DNA of 64,000 nucleotides from Thermococcus sp. (GTDB lineage: Archaea; Methanobacteriota_B; Thermococci; Thermococcales; Thermococcaceae), in contig NZ_JALVAO010000032.1 of the NCBI RefSeq assembly GCF_027011145.1, forward strand, positions 1-64,000. Direction: 5' to 3'. The stretch's first letter is position 1; each line of letters starts with the position of its first letter. The position numbers and the translations under genes are program-made. Shown here piece by piece: positions 8,385-18,200 of the stretch. Below the pieces are notes generated by a model that saw only the letters and a program-made list of their open reading frames with translations, made no database searches and had not been told where the DNA came from.

Positions 8385-10838
8385 TCAGAACTCGAGCTCG
8401 TCCTTATCCTCGAAGAGTCTCTTTCTGGCAGCTTCAAGCATGAGCTTCTGCTCCTCTTGGGCGACGGTCTTCCTGATGAGCTCGACGGCATCTGGGTTCG
8501 CTGAGATACTGTCAATTCCGAGCCTGACGAGGATTCTAGCCATCTTCGGGTCACTACCAGCCTGTCCGCATATGCTGGTTTCTACTCCATACTTCTTACA
8601 GACCTTTATGACGTGCTTGATGAGCTTAAGTACTGCCGGGTGCTTCTCATCGTAGAGCTTGAAGACGCGCTCGTTGTCCCTGTCGATGGCAAGGGTATAC
8701 TGGGTGAGGTCGTTGGTTCCGAAGCTGACGAAGTCAAGGCCTTCTTTGATGAGGTCTTCAATGATGAGAGCTGAAGCTGGAGTCTCGATCATGACACCCC
8801 ACTCGACGTCTTTGTGGGGTTCGAGGCCAACTGAGCGAGCTATCTCTTTAGCTTTCCTTATCTGCTCAGGGTGGCTGACGAGCGGGAGCATTACTCCAAT
8901 GTTGTCGTATCCCTCATCAACGAGCCTCTTTATTGCTTTGAACTCGGCCCTGAGAAGCTCTGGCTGGTCGAGACCGCGCCTGATTCCACGCCAGCCAAGC
9001 ATCGGGTTCCTTTCGATAGGTTCGTCTTCACCGCCTGGAAGCTCACGGAACTCGTTGGTTGGAGCGTCGAGGGTCCTATACCAGACGCGCCTTGGATAGA
9101 ACGCTTCAACGACTTTTCTTATTCCCTCTACGAGCTTCTCAACAAGCTCTTCTTCTTTACCCTCCTTGATAAACTTGACCGGGTGCTGGCCGATGCTGAG
9201 TATCATGTGCTCAGCCCTGAGGAGACCAACGCCATCTGCACCGGTTGCAGCTGCGCGCTCAGCAACTTCAGGCATAGAGACATTGACTTTGATCTCTGTT
9301 GCTGTAATGAGGGGAGCTCCAGCTACGACAACTTTGCTCTCGGCTTTTTCCGCTTCTTTCTTCTTTACAAGGCTCTTGACTATGCCCTTGTAAACGACAC
9401 CTCTGGTTCCGTCGACGGTAACTAGCATGCCGTCCTTGAGCTTCTTGGTTGCTTCTTTGGTTCCAACAACAGTTGGGATTCCGAGTTCTCTACCAACTAT
9501 TGCGGCATGGCACGTTCTTCCACCTTCATCTGTAACGATGGCGCTAGCTCTCTTCATGGCTGGAACCATGTCGGGGTTAGTCATTGTGGTTACGAGAACG
9601 TCTCCCTCTTTGACTTTGTCTATTTCGCTGGCGTCAAAGATTATCACGACCCTACCGGCACCAATTCCAGGTGATGCTCCAAGGCCCTTAAGAATTACTT
9701 CCATCTCTTCAGTTTCTTCTACCTCTTCGCTCTCACTCGGTGCCTCCTTGAGGGTGGTTATAGGCCTGGACTGAACTATGTAGAGTTTTCCATCGTCCTT
9801 GTCATAGGCCCACTCGATGTCCTGGGGATACTGGTAGTGTTCCTCAATCTTGGCTCCCATCTTGGCAACTTCGATTATCTGCTCGTCTGTAAGAACTTGC
9901 TTTTCAACGTATTCTGGCCCGAGGTAGTCGGCAACTTTAACGAGAACGGTACCCTTACCTGTTTCGGGATTGCGGATGTACATGACTTCTTTCTTGGCAA
10001 TATACTTCTCCTTTATCTTCCAGGTGCCCTTCTCGACGATGTATTCATCTGGAGTAACGGCACCGCTTACGACAGCCTCGCCTAGTCCCCAAGCGGCGTT
10101 AATCATTATCTCGTTCCTGTTGTTGGTAACAGGGTTGGCGGTAAACATAACACCGCTGGTCTCGCTGTTGACCATCTTCTGTACAACCGCTGAGAGGTAA
10201 ACCTTCCTGTGGTCAAATCCCTGCTTGGCCCTGTAGAAGGTAGCTCTGGCAGTCCAAAGTGAGGCCCAACACTTCTTGACCTTGTCTATAACGTCGTCAT
10301 CACCGTAAACATCTAAGTAGGTTTCCTGTTGGCCGGCAAAACTCGCTTCCGGAAGGTCTTCAGCGGTAGCAGAAGAGCGAACGGCGACGTAAACAGCATC
10401 CTTTCCGAATCTCTGGCTAAGTTTGTGGTATGCATCTAGAACTTCGGTTTTTATCTCTTCGGGCATTGGAATGCTTTCTATTAGCTCCCTAATAACGGCA
10501 GTGTTGTCAAGGAGTTCTCTGCTGTCGTCAACGTTAGTTCTGCTGACTATGTCCATAATCCAATCCTGAAGTGGTCTCGGTTCATCAGGCGCTTCCGCGA
10601 GAACTTCCGCGAGAACACCGCTTTTAGCTTTTTCTCCCATTATCTTTTCGATATCACTTTTGCTGAGCTTAACGTTCTCCACAAAGTACTTGTATGCCTC
10701 AGCGGTGACACAGAATCCGGGCGGAACAGGTATTCCTGCCCTTGTGAGCTCACCGAGGTTTGCACCCTTTCCTCCAACAAGGGGGACATCTTCCTTGCTG
10801 AGCTCCTCGAACCACCTTATAAACTTGTATTCGCTCAT
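8385..10838 (-). CDS. ppsA: Phosphoenolpyruvate synthase
   Basis: Interconverts pyruvate and PEP (pyruvate + ATP + water to PEP + AMP + phosphate) at the pyruvate end of glycolysis and gluconeogenesis. The 817-residue length is normal. Domains in order: an N-terminal ATP-binding domain (GGKGANLGEL near residue 25; VRSSATAEDLPEASFAGQ near 155), a swivelling phosphohistidine domain (GGRTCHAAI, about residue 440) and a C-terminal TIM barrel (SFGTNDLTQYTL and CGQAGSDP near 680-770). GGAGGGAA precedes the ATG. The 5' region holds a candidate glycolytic-regulator motif. It is monocistronic. Confidence 0.96.
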   Translation of the reverse strand: MSEYKFIRWFEELSKEDVPLVGGKGANLGELTRAGIPVPPGFCVTAEAYKYFVENVKLSKSDIEKIMGEKAKSGVLAEVLAEAPDEPRPLQDWIMDIVSRTNVDDSRELLDNTAVIRELIESIPMPEEIKTEVLDAYHKLSQRFGKDAVYVAVRSSATAEDLPEASFAGQQETYLDVYGDDDVIDKVKKCWASLWTARATFYRAKQGFDHRKVYLSAVVQKMVNSETSGVMFTANPVTNNRNEIMINAAWGLGEAVVSGAVTPDEYIVEKGTWKIKEKYIAKKEVMYIRNPETGKGTVLVKVADYLGPEYVEKQVLTDEQIIEVAKMGAKIEEHYQYPQDIEWAYDKDDGKLYIVQSRPITTLKEAPSESEEVEETEEMEVILKGLGASPGIGAGRVVIIFDASEIDKVKEGDVLVTTMTNPDMVPAMKRASAIVTDEGGRTCHAAIVGRELGIPTVVGTKEATKKLKDGMLVTVDGTRGVVYKGIVKSLVKKKEAEKAESKVVVAGAPLITATEIKVNVSMPEVAERAAATGADGVGLLRAEHMILSIGQHPVKFIKEGKEEELVEKLVEGIRKVVEAFYPRRVWYRTLDAPTNEFRELPGGEDEPIERNPMLGWRGIRRGLDQPELLRAEFKAIKRLVDEGYDNIGVMLPLVSHPEQIRKAKEIARSVGLEPHKDVEWGVMIETPASALIIEDLIKEGLDFVSFGTNDLTQYTLAIDRDNERVFKLYDEKHPAVLKLIKHVIKVCKKYGVETSICGQAGSDPKMARILVRLGIDSISANPDAVELIRKTVAQEEQKLMLEAARKRLFEDKDELEF

Positions 10839-10855
10839 GACGTTTCCCTCCGTTT

Positions 10856-10872
10856 AATTACTGCGAGTGATA
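10856..10872. promoter_or_regulatory. Candidate TGM-like element before ppsA
   Basis: On the minus strand this reads TATCAC-TCGCA-GTAATT, against the Thermococcales glycolytic motif TATCAC-N5-GTGATA bound by Tgr/TrmBL1: one perfect arm, the other 4 of 6. It lies downstream of a TTTTAAAA TATA box (10887-10894), a repressing position, whereas gluconeogenic genes usually carry the motif upstream of TATA. The call is tentative. Confidence 0.35.
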
Positions 10873-10970
10873 TATCGAAAGGTCGCTTTTAAAATTAACT
10901 ATCCAGACCTGTTCCTCAGTGTATAGGGTTGAAAAAGAAAGGAGATGTGTTCATTTGGAGATAGGGCGCC

Positions 10971-12398
10971 CTAATTAGTCCCAAGGCTATTCCTTATAAA
11001 TATTTTGAGCTTTCCATTGCAGAACTCTTTAACAAGTTTGTAATTTTCACTTTCAAGAATATTTGAATATGTAATTGGCTCTTTGCAAATGATTATATCG
11101 TAGTATTTCTCCCGGAGTTTCCTTTCAACATTTTTATTTGCCAACATTATCTCGACCCTTGCTCCGGGATAATAGAACCCTGCCATAGTGTAGATGGGTG
11201 GTGAAACTAGCAATTTTCTTGCCGAATAGTGCTTACTCGCATACCTCAGCGCATGGGATTCACATTTTCCAGTCATATTCCACCTCTCCTTTAGAACAAA
11301 CGCGCTTCCACCCACAGGAATGAGGAGGAGAAGAGCGAGACCTATTGTGATGGCCTTTTTCCACGGCTTTATCTGCCTTCCTGCGAGCTCAAGGGCTTTC
11401 TCAATCCCGTCCGCGATTAGCGAAACCCCCTCAACGGCCAGTATTCCCATGACCGGCGCCAAGAACGTTATGAAGCGCGTCTCCTTGTGGGTCACCGTCA
11501 TTATCATGGCGAACCCTATGAGGGCCCAGCTTATCAAAAGCCAGCCCTTTTCGTCCTGCCTCTGCCTTATGAGTCCCAGAACCACCAGCGCGGGGAGGAC
11601 GTGCCCTATGTCCTTGAAGAGCCACTTCATGAATGTTGAGACCGAGACCGGCCTGTCGGCTGTAACGGCCCTGCTCGCTATCTCAAAGGGTTTCAGGGCT
11701 CCGCCGTAGTGTAGATGGCCCAAATAGAGCCATGGACTCAGGGTCAGGAGGAGCAGGGCGAAGCCAATCCAGTATTCCTTCCTTTTGGCCCAGTCCCAGT
11801 ACTCCGTGAACCAGAGGTAGGCGATGAAAACCGCTATTATAGAGAGCCCGGTGTAGCGCGTTAGTATTGCGAGGCCGGCCGAGACGAAGGCCAGATAAAC
11901 CCTCGTGGGATTTTTTCTCTTCCTTCCGGTGTGGAGGAGATAGATGGCCAGGGCGTAGAAGAAGGTAAATTCGCTGTGAACAAGTTCCCTCGTCCCCATG
12001 GTGAATGCTAGAGCGTTGAAGATGAAGAAGGCCGAGCTGAGGATTCCCTTGACGGGTCTCTCAAAGAGCTCCATAGTCAGGAGATAAACCAAAACCGCCG
12101 TCATGGCAAAAAAGACGGCAGAAACAAGTCTCGCAACAGTAAGCTGGCTCAGGGGTTCATGGATGAAGTGGTAAAACATCGAGAGAGTGTACGGGTAGAG
12201 GGGTGGGCGGTACATCATGTAGACTCCCTGGTAGGTGAAATTCGCGGGACTAACGGCCAGATTCCTGGCGATGTCAATGTAAAGCGCCCCGTCGTAGCTC
12301 AGCGTGTCCCAGGGCGGAAAAGTTATGAGCTCAATTCCCAGAGCGAAGAGGAAGATTATTCCCGGCAGGACTTTCCGGGCTAGTTTTTTCCTGTCCAT
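10971..12398 (-). CDS. GT-C type membrane glycosyltransferase (family 39/ArnT-like)
   Basis: A 475-residue protein with about 10-12 membrane segments that probably transfers a sugar from a lipid (dolichyl) phosphate carrier on the outer face. After the first helix it has SYDGALYIDIARNL, the acidic motif region of PMT/ArnT-type GT-C enzymes. A soluble domain follows the last helix and ends with about 100 polar residues. The ATG at 12398 has GGAGGTGAAGAC before it. It is the last gene of a four-gene operon and overlaps the preceding gene by 19 bases. The sugar and acceptor are unknown; N-glycan, lipid or exopolysaccharide modification are all possible. Confidence 0.75.
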   Translation of the reverse strand: MDRKKLARKVLPGIIFLFALGIELITFPPWDTLSYDGALYIDIARNLAVSPANFTYQGVYMMYRPPLYPYTLSMFYHFIHEPLSQLTVARLVSAVFFAMTAVLVYLLTMELFERPVKGILSSAFFIFNALAFTMGTRELVHSEFTFFYALAIYLLHTGRKRKNPTRVYLAFVSAGLAILTRYTGLSIIAVFIAYLWFTEYWDWAKRKEYWIGFALLLLTLSPWLYLGHLHYGGALKPFEIASRAVTADRPVSVSTFMKWLFKDIGHVLPALVVLGLIRQRQDEKGWLLISWALIGFAMIMTVTHKETRFITFLAPVMGILAVEGVSLIADGIEKALELAGRQIKPWKKAITIGLALLLLIPVGGSAFVLKERWNMTGKCESHALRYASKHYSARKLLVSPPIYTMAGFYYPGARVEIMLANKNVERKLREKYYDIIICKEPITYSNILESENYKLVKEFCNGKLKIFIRNSLGTN

Positions 12399-13441
12399 GT
12401 CTTCACCTCCGATAGGTAGGCCATCAGGAGGATTGCAACGAGGAACTGTCCCTCGATTCCAATGTCGAGGGCAAGGACTGCAACGGTTAGCGCGAAGGTC
12501 CCCGTGAATGGGTTTGTGGAGGCCTTTCCAAGGGCCAAACCTAGGATTAGTGCCTCAAGGAGTCCAAAAATTCCAAAATCATAGGCCGGCTGTCCGAAGA
12601 TTGTGTATGTGTATCCGATGTGTTTTCCAAAGAGTCCGCCAACGTAGCCCGTTGGGTCCGGATTGAAGAGAAGTTCCCCCCTTCCAAAGGGCATTCCCAG
12701 ACTAAAAAGTTTCTCGTATACAGTGTAGGAGGAGGCAGGCCTGTAGAGGATGCTTCCCAAAAAGCCCAGCTTCCACACTGGATATTCCCTCACCGTTACA
12801 TAGTATCTGGCTAAGAAAACTCCAAGGAGCAGGATTATACCAATCAAAACGACTTTTTTATGGCTTTTTATTTCTTCAAACGTTAGCCTGTTTTCGTAAG
12901 CTATCCTGAGGGCGTACGCAACGGCCACGCCAAGGCCAACAGTCCTTGACGCACTTATGATTGCAATCATCTCGCCTATTACGAGGAGTCGAACGTCAGG
13001 AAGAACGGCTATTGCCCCTATGACTATGTCCCCTGCAACCAGAAAGGGGACGCTTGCCTCCGTGTATCTGAGTTCCGGCTTTAGAACCGGAAGGCCCCAC
13101 CTCAGGCAGGCAAACGCCGTTAGGCCTGTGGCCACCAGGAGGGCCGGCAAAACGGCCCTTCTCAGAAGGTTTTTCCTCATTAGGAGATAGAGAATGGAAA
13201 AGCTCAACGCTCCACCCACCAGATAGCCCGGTCCAAGGGGAACAAGTAGGAGAAACGCAGAAAGGAATAAACGTCCATTCAAATTTGCCCCCTTCTGTAA
13301 TCCAACTAGAAGGATGGCCAGAAAAAGAACAGCGTAGATGGCCGGCCCCGTCTCGGGCCCGTTGAAATAGATGGCCTTTCCCAGCCACGCCATCAGTAGG
13401 TATGCAACGGCAGTTAACCCGAAGAGTTCATCGGGCTTCAC
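12380..13441 (-). CDS. Polytopic membrane protein, possibly glycan polymerase-like
   Basis: No confident family. The 353-residue protein is almost wholly hydrophobic, with about 9-11 predicted helices and a large outer loop (about residues 215-275) rich in Tyr, Gly and Arg. That layout resembles Wzy/O-antigen-ligase-type polymerases. It starts with GTG and overlaps both neighbours (19 bases downstream, 14 upstream), so it is translated together with them. Its position between a GT-C enzyme and another polytopic protein supports a role in surface glycan assembly, but that is inference from context. Confidence 0.6.
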   Translation of the reverse strand: MKPDELFGLTAVAYLLMAWLGKAIYFNGPETGPAIYAVLFLAILLVGLQKGANLNGRLFLSAFLLLVPLGPGYLVGGALSFSILYLLMRKNLLRRAVLPALLVATGLTAFACLRWGLPVLKPELRYTEASVPFLVAGDIVIGAIAVLPDVRLLVIGEMIAIISASRTVGLGVAVAYALRIAYENRLTFEEIKSHKKVVLIGIILLLGVFLARYYVTVREYPVWKLGFLGSILYRPASSYTVYEKLFSLGMPFGRGELLFNPDPTGYVGGLFGKHIGYTYTIFGQPAYDFGIFGLLEALILGLALGKASTNPFTGTFALTVAVLALDIGIEGQFLVAILLMAYLSEVKTWTGKN

Positions 13442-14420
13442 GCTTCCTCATCACCTTCCATCCGCTGTAAACTGTATAGGCCCCAAGGAGGAACAGGGCG
13501 TAAACGGGCAGGTCAAGTATTCCGGTTTCTACACCAACTATCCCGTAGGCCAGCGTGGAGTAGTAGAGGGCCCGGGTTAGTGGATGGGTCGCCTTTGAGA
13601 TTGAACCGTAATAGAACCCGAGGAGAAAGCCCTCCACTATGGCGAATACCCCGAAGTCGAGGTACATTCCGCCTAAGAGGGTCGCGGTTATGGTTGCCCC
13701 TGTGTGGACGTAGAGGAACTTCGCTATGAGCCCCCTCGGGGAGTAGCCTCCCCATATGTACGAGGTCACTCCGGTCCACTGGAGGTAGCCTTTGTACGTT
13801 CCGCTCCAGTCTCCCCGCCATATTATGGCATCAAGAGCAGAGACCGTGCTCTGAAAGCGAACCCAGAGGCTTGAGAGGCCGTTTCCGCGGAGAAACGTTA
13901 CCAGAAGGAACAGGATAGCGCCTCCTCCAAGGATTCCGGCGAGTTTTTTGACGTTAAACTTTCCTTCTTTTCTTGAAGTCTCGTAATAGGCCGAGCCTAT
14001 TGCTATGACCGAAACGAGAACCGGGGTTCTGTATGCATAGAGGGAAACCGCGATTGGGTATAGGAGTGAATATTTCTTTCCCCTGAGGAATAGATAGACA
14101 CTCGAAGGGACGCCGAGGAAGTAGGTCAACGCCGTCAGCCTTGGGCTGAGGCTCGTTCTTATTGCCGGATGAAGGAGGGGTATTCCTCCAAGTCTTATGA
14201 TTTGGAGTGCTATTATTCCGATGGCCAACCAGAACGCGTAGACGATATACTCCTCCCTGATTTTAAGGCCGTTATCGTGCCATTCCAACTCCTCTCCCCG
14301 TTTAATCCCCAGGACTATTGCCAGTGCAAAGGCCAGACTAACGGCGATGGTCTTTGGCTCGGCAAGTCCTATGGCGACGTAGGCCATGAAGAGAATCGGC
14401 ACGAGGGCCGGGAACTTCAT
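13428..14420 (-). CDS. Polytopic membrane protein, oligosaccharide-polymerase-like
   Basis: A 330-residue protein with about 9-10 helices. It resembles the oligosaccharide repeat-unit polymerase (EpsG/Wzy-like) group by layout: an Arg-containing loop (RLGGIPLLHPAIRTSLSPRL), a middle YRTPVL segment, and a central outer loop with W, R and Y residues followed by HTGATITATLLGG. I cannot assign a specific family by eye. Its ATG overlaps the stop of the preceding gene (ATGA), and GGTGAGAAATCC supplies the ribosome site inside that gene. It may be functionally paired with the neighbouring polytopic gene, which has a similar layout. Confidence 0.6.
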   Translation of the reverse strand: MKFPALVPILFMAYVAIGLAEPKTIAVSLAFALAIVLGIKRGEELEWHDNGLKIREEYIVYAFWLAIGIIALQIIRLGGIPLLHPAIRTSLSPRLTALTYFLGVPSSVYLFLRGKKYSLLYPIAVSLYAYRTPVLVSVIAIGSAYYETSRKEGKFNVKKLAGILGGGAILFLLVTFLRGNGLSSLWVRFQSTVSALDAIIWRGDWSGTYKGYLQWTGVTSYIWGGYSPRGLIAKFLYVHTGATITATLLGGMYLDFGVFAIVEGFLLGFYYGSISKATHPLTRALYYSTLAYGIVGVETGILDLPVYALFLLGAYTVYSGWKVMRKREAR

Positions 14421-15085
14421 GGATTTCTCACCTCAAGGAGCTTCAGGGGGAGATTTCTTTCGTTGGAGTTAACGTAGAGAAGGCCGTAGGTATACACAGT
14501 GTAGTTGCCAAGGTATTCGATTAGATACTGAACCGGAACCATGTTGGCAGTTATTATGGCCCCATTCGGGCCCAAATGGTTTATGGTTATTGAGCCGTAG
14601 GTTCTGTAATCTGCTTGGTACTTCAACTTGCCTATCTCTATAGGAGTTATTCCTCCCTCGATGTAGATTTTTCCGGAGTAGCGAACCGAGTAGTATTGGT
14701 TGGGAAGCAATTTTGAGAAGACCTCCGAGCCTTTTCCTTCCATTGGGGCAACTTCGTAGAGGTATACTTTGCCGTAGTATATAACCTTGATTAGTTTTGC
14801 CTTTATATCCTCCCTTGTTGCTTCCGGTCCTCCAACGGTGTATGTAGTCCCGTTCACAACTATTGAGATTGTAGACCCCCTGACGCTCAGGAGGGTTCCC
14901 TTGATGGTTTCTCCATTAACGGTCTTAATGATAACTGTAACGTTGAAACCTTTAACAAGAAGACCATAAGCTTGATTTGCTGCCTCGTATATCTCTCCTC
15001 CTTGATAATGTTGAACGGTGGAATTAAGGACAAGGCCGATAATTGCAATTATAACCATTACAACCACAGTCCTTTTGACGTCCAT
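14417..15085 (-). CDS. Exported or membrane-anchored protein of unknown function
   Basis: First gene of the four-gene membrane operon. The 222-residue product has one N-terminal hydrophobic helix (about residues 7-24) and a beta-rich, Thr/Ile/Val/Tyr-rich remainder, probably outside the cell. Several N-x-S/T sequons fit an exported protein. I do not recognise a family. The GVxTxNGExIxGTLLSV-like stretch (residues 55-70) has the look of a small beta-barrel, but I would not assign it. The ATG at 15085 follows GGTGATAAC. Tight coupling to two polymerase-like proteins and a glycosyltransferase suggests a part in envelope glycan export. Confidence 0.62.
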   Translation of the reverse strand: MDVKRTVVVMVIIAIIGLVLNSTVQHYQGGEIYEAANQAYGLLVKGFNVTVIIKTVNGETIKGTLLSVRGSTISIVVNGTTYTVGGPEATREDIKAKLIKVIYYGKVYLYEVAPMEGKGSEVFSKLLPNQYYSVRYSGKIYIEGGITPIEIGKLKYQADYRTYGSITINHLGPNGAIITANMVPVQYLIEYLGNYTVYTYGLLYVNSNERNLPLKLLEVRNP

Positions 15086-15218
15086 GTTATCACCACTTGG
15101 TTTGATTCTTTACTGGTGATAATAAAAATCTTTGTCTTAATTCCATCTTGGACAAAAGTGTCCATTTTAGCTTCTAATGGGGCCTTGGAATTTCACAAGG
15201 TTCCCTGTAGTCGAAATG

Positions 15219-15276
15219 TTTATATCTGGGGGCTCATTATCTACTAATGCCATATCAAAATCCAAACAAGGAGGTG
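15219..15276 (+). promoter_or_regulatory. Promoter and ribosome site of the giant protease
   Basis: A TTTATATC TATA box (about 15219-15226) sits about 55 bases before a strong AGGAGGTG ribosome site (15269-15276) and the ATG at 15282. Transcription should start near 15245. The ribosome site decides the start, excluding a 35-codon in-frame extension. Confidence 0.6.
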
Positions 15277-15281
15277 TCTTA

Positions 15282-18200
15282 ATGAACCGAAAGGCTTTAA
15301 GCTTAATAATTGCCGTGGTTATGGTGCTATCCCTGATACCAGTAGTACTTCCGCCGGTGGCAGCAGCGGAGCCAGTAACACAAAACAATCAACCCCACGC
15401 CTCGATTTCAATAGAAAAAGTGGGCTCTCAGGGGTCTTCAGAATCCTTTGGAGTCGTTAGCGAGGATCTTAAGGAACTCCTTAAACTGATATTCGAGAAG
15501 TATCCAAACCAGGAGATATGGATTCCTGCTAAGGTCGTATCTAGTATTCCAATCGAACTTCATTATCCCGGACTTAAAGTCGTTGGCCGTTCTGAGATAG
15601 CAGGAAATTACGTTTACCTTGTAATGATTAAATCCTCGCCACACGCTGTAGGACTAGTGGAAAAAATAGCTCAGATTAATGGAGTCCTTGAAGTTTCCCC
15701 TCTTAGCGATGTTAAACCCCTCATTGCAACACTCAGCAAGGAAGGTACCCCAACCCTTGAGGACTACCTTAAGGTTCTGTCGACCTCATTCAAGGGTAAA
15801 AAGCTTCCGGGAATGAACTTTGTATACAGGACTGAACTGAAGAAGCCAGAGTTTATTGATGGATTTAAAGTGCTATCCTTTAGGGACCTGGCTCCGGCTC
15901 TCACAAAAACAAATCCGGAGGTACTGGCCAGTTATCTTCAGGCAAAGGAGAAGGCTAGAAAGCTAATTGGGGACAACTATCCAATTCTAGAGCCAAAGGA
16001 TATATTCTCGACGATAAACATTGGAGCACTTGGCGCTTGGAAGACCTATGGAATAACGGGTCAGGGGATAAACGTTGCCGTCATAGACAGCGGAATTGAC
16101 TTCGGAAACCCTGACCTGAGTGACACCTATGCTGTTGAGAAGAACCCGAATTCTCCGTACTATGGATGGCCTATAGCCTTCGACAGCGCTTCAATGCTCG
16201 AGTACCTTCTCTTCGGTGAGGCGTTTCCCAACCTGTTCATGTATCCATTCTTCTGGCCATGGTACTCAAACACCAGCCTGTTCACTGGCGTGCCCTTTCT
16301 CTTCAAGTTCCCGTACGTCGTCGGGTATCGCGGAACCAACTTTACGGTAGCCTTTTCGGGAATGAGCCTTGCGAACATACCCAACACAACCGCCAGAGCC
16401 GAGCTTATAAACGAGGTTCTCCAGTACCTTTTTAACGGGACACCGACTGGTCAGATACTCCTCGTAGATGACGATAACGGTCCTGACAACAACGGTACGA
16501 TGTGGTATGATTTCGACTCGTATTACACCTCCGCACTTGACCTACTCGGTTACAACTACACCATCTACCGCGTGGTTGACAACGAGAGGCCCAACTACAC
16601 TGTTCTCAAGAACTACTCCGCGGTTATATGGTTCACGGGGATGAACAACGAGACCTTTACCACTGAACAGCTTGGGAACATAAGCGAGTATCTCGACAAC
16701 GGCGGAAAACTATTCTTGATAAGTACCGGCTTCCTTGACACAAACGGTTTCTACGTTCCCGCAAACTACACCTGGCTCCTCAACCAGACCAACGTAACAG
16801 CTCCCGCAACGAACAACTTCACCGTCTATCCAGTAACTATAAACACAACCGTTGACAAGTTTGTTGTTAACACGACTGCCTCCAACGGGTCTCTGGACAT
16901 AGATCTCCTGGTCCTCTACAACGGAAGCATAGTTGGTACTTCGGAGAACTGGGGACCCAACGAAAGTGTCGTTATCAATAACCCGGCCCCGGGTAACTAT
17001 CTCGTGGTTGTTTACAGCTACGATAACCCAGCCCCAGGAAACCTGACCTACAACATAGTCGCATACACGATAAAGTACGGTGCTCCCCAGCAGAGTGATT
17101 TCAACAAGAACTACCTCCACATCTCAAACTCCTCCTATTACCTGCTCAACCTTGGCATACCAAGTGTCGGCATTGACAACGCTGGAACCTTTAGGGTCGA
17201 GGCCGTCAACAGGGGAGCTGTTAACGTAACCGAAGGCTACATAGGAATCCCGTATTACTACCTTGACCCATCCACAACTGATTTTGAGGCAGACCCAACG
17301 ATACCGGGAGCGAACGCCACGATAATAAGTCTCGGTTATATGGCCCTGCCGGTTAACTTCACCTACGGCGTTCTTCCGTTCAGGCTTCCACTCAACCTCA
17401 ACCTTACGTTACCCTTCAAAGGACAGGTCCACATAGGAATGCACCCAGACCTTGCTCTGGCAATCATAAACACGCCGCCTGACTCATACTACATCAATCC
17501 GGCAATGGTTCTTGTTGTGGATTCAAACGGTGATGGAAAATACGACAAGGTCTACGTTGACCTGACAACCGACTGGGGTCAGTTCGTTGACTTCAATGAA
17601 GACACTGGTCACACGAAAGACAACCCCGTTGTTGCTTGGGATCTGTTCAAGACCGAGTTCGTCCCAGGAAGGGGTGCTGTAGACGTTCCAGGAAAGGACG
17701 GCTACGCCGACATCTCCGGTGGACTGGTATATTTCATAGCCGACGGCAAGACGCCAATACCGTACTCAGATGTCGTCGCCAAGCGCTGGGGACTGCCCCT
17801 TAGAATACCAAGCAACGGTGGACTGGTTGCGTTCATGATAGGAAGCGTCTTTGCCGGAGGACTTGAGCACGGAACGCTCTGTGCAGCGGCTATAGCTGCC
17901 CAGGGTAGGACAATAGGGCCAGAAGGTCTCGCAGAGCTTACCAACACGACCCCACAGTTCTTCTATCCTGTCGTTGGAGACGCAATCAACGCCAAGATAA
18001 TAGCCGAGGGCGACCTCTACACGCTTATGTCCAACTGGATTGACCTTATGTACTTCGCAACAGAGGGTTACGATGGTGTTCCCGGAACGGGTGATGAAGC
18101 CCAGATAACCAGCAACAGCTACGGGATGAGCTTATTCTACCTCTACGACAGGGGTTACACCTTTGAGGACAGATTCCTCAAGTTCCTAAGCCTTGCAAGA

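Noticed and set aside
9427-9774. Rightward open frames inside the PEP synthase gene
   Set aside because: They are shadows of ppsA, with Ser/Thr-rich low-complexity translations and no ribosome sites.
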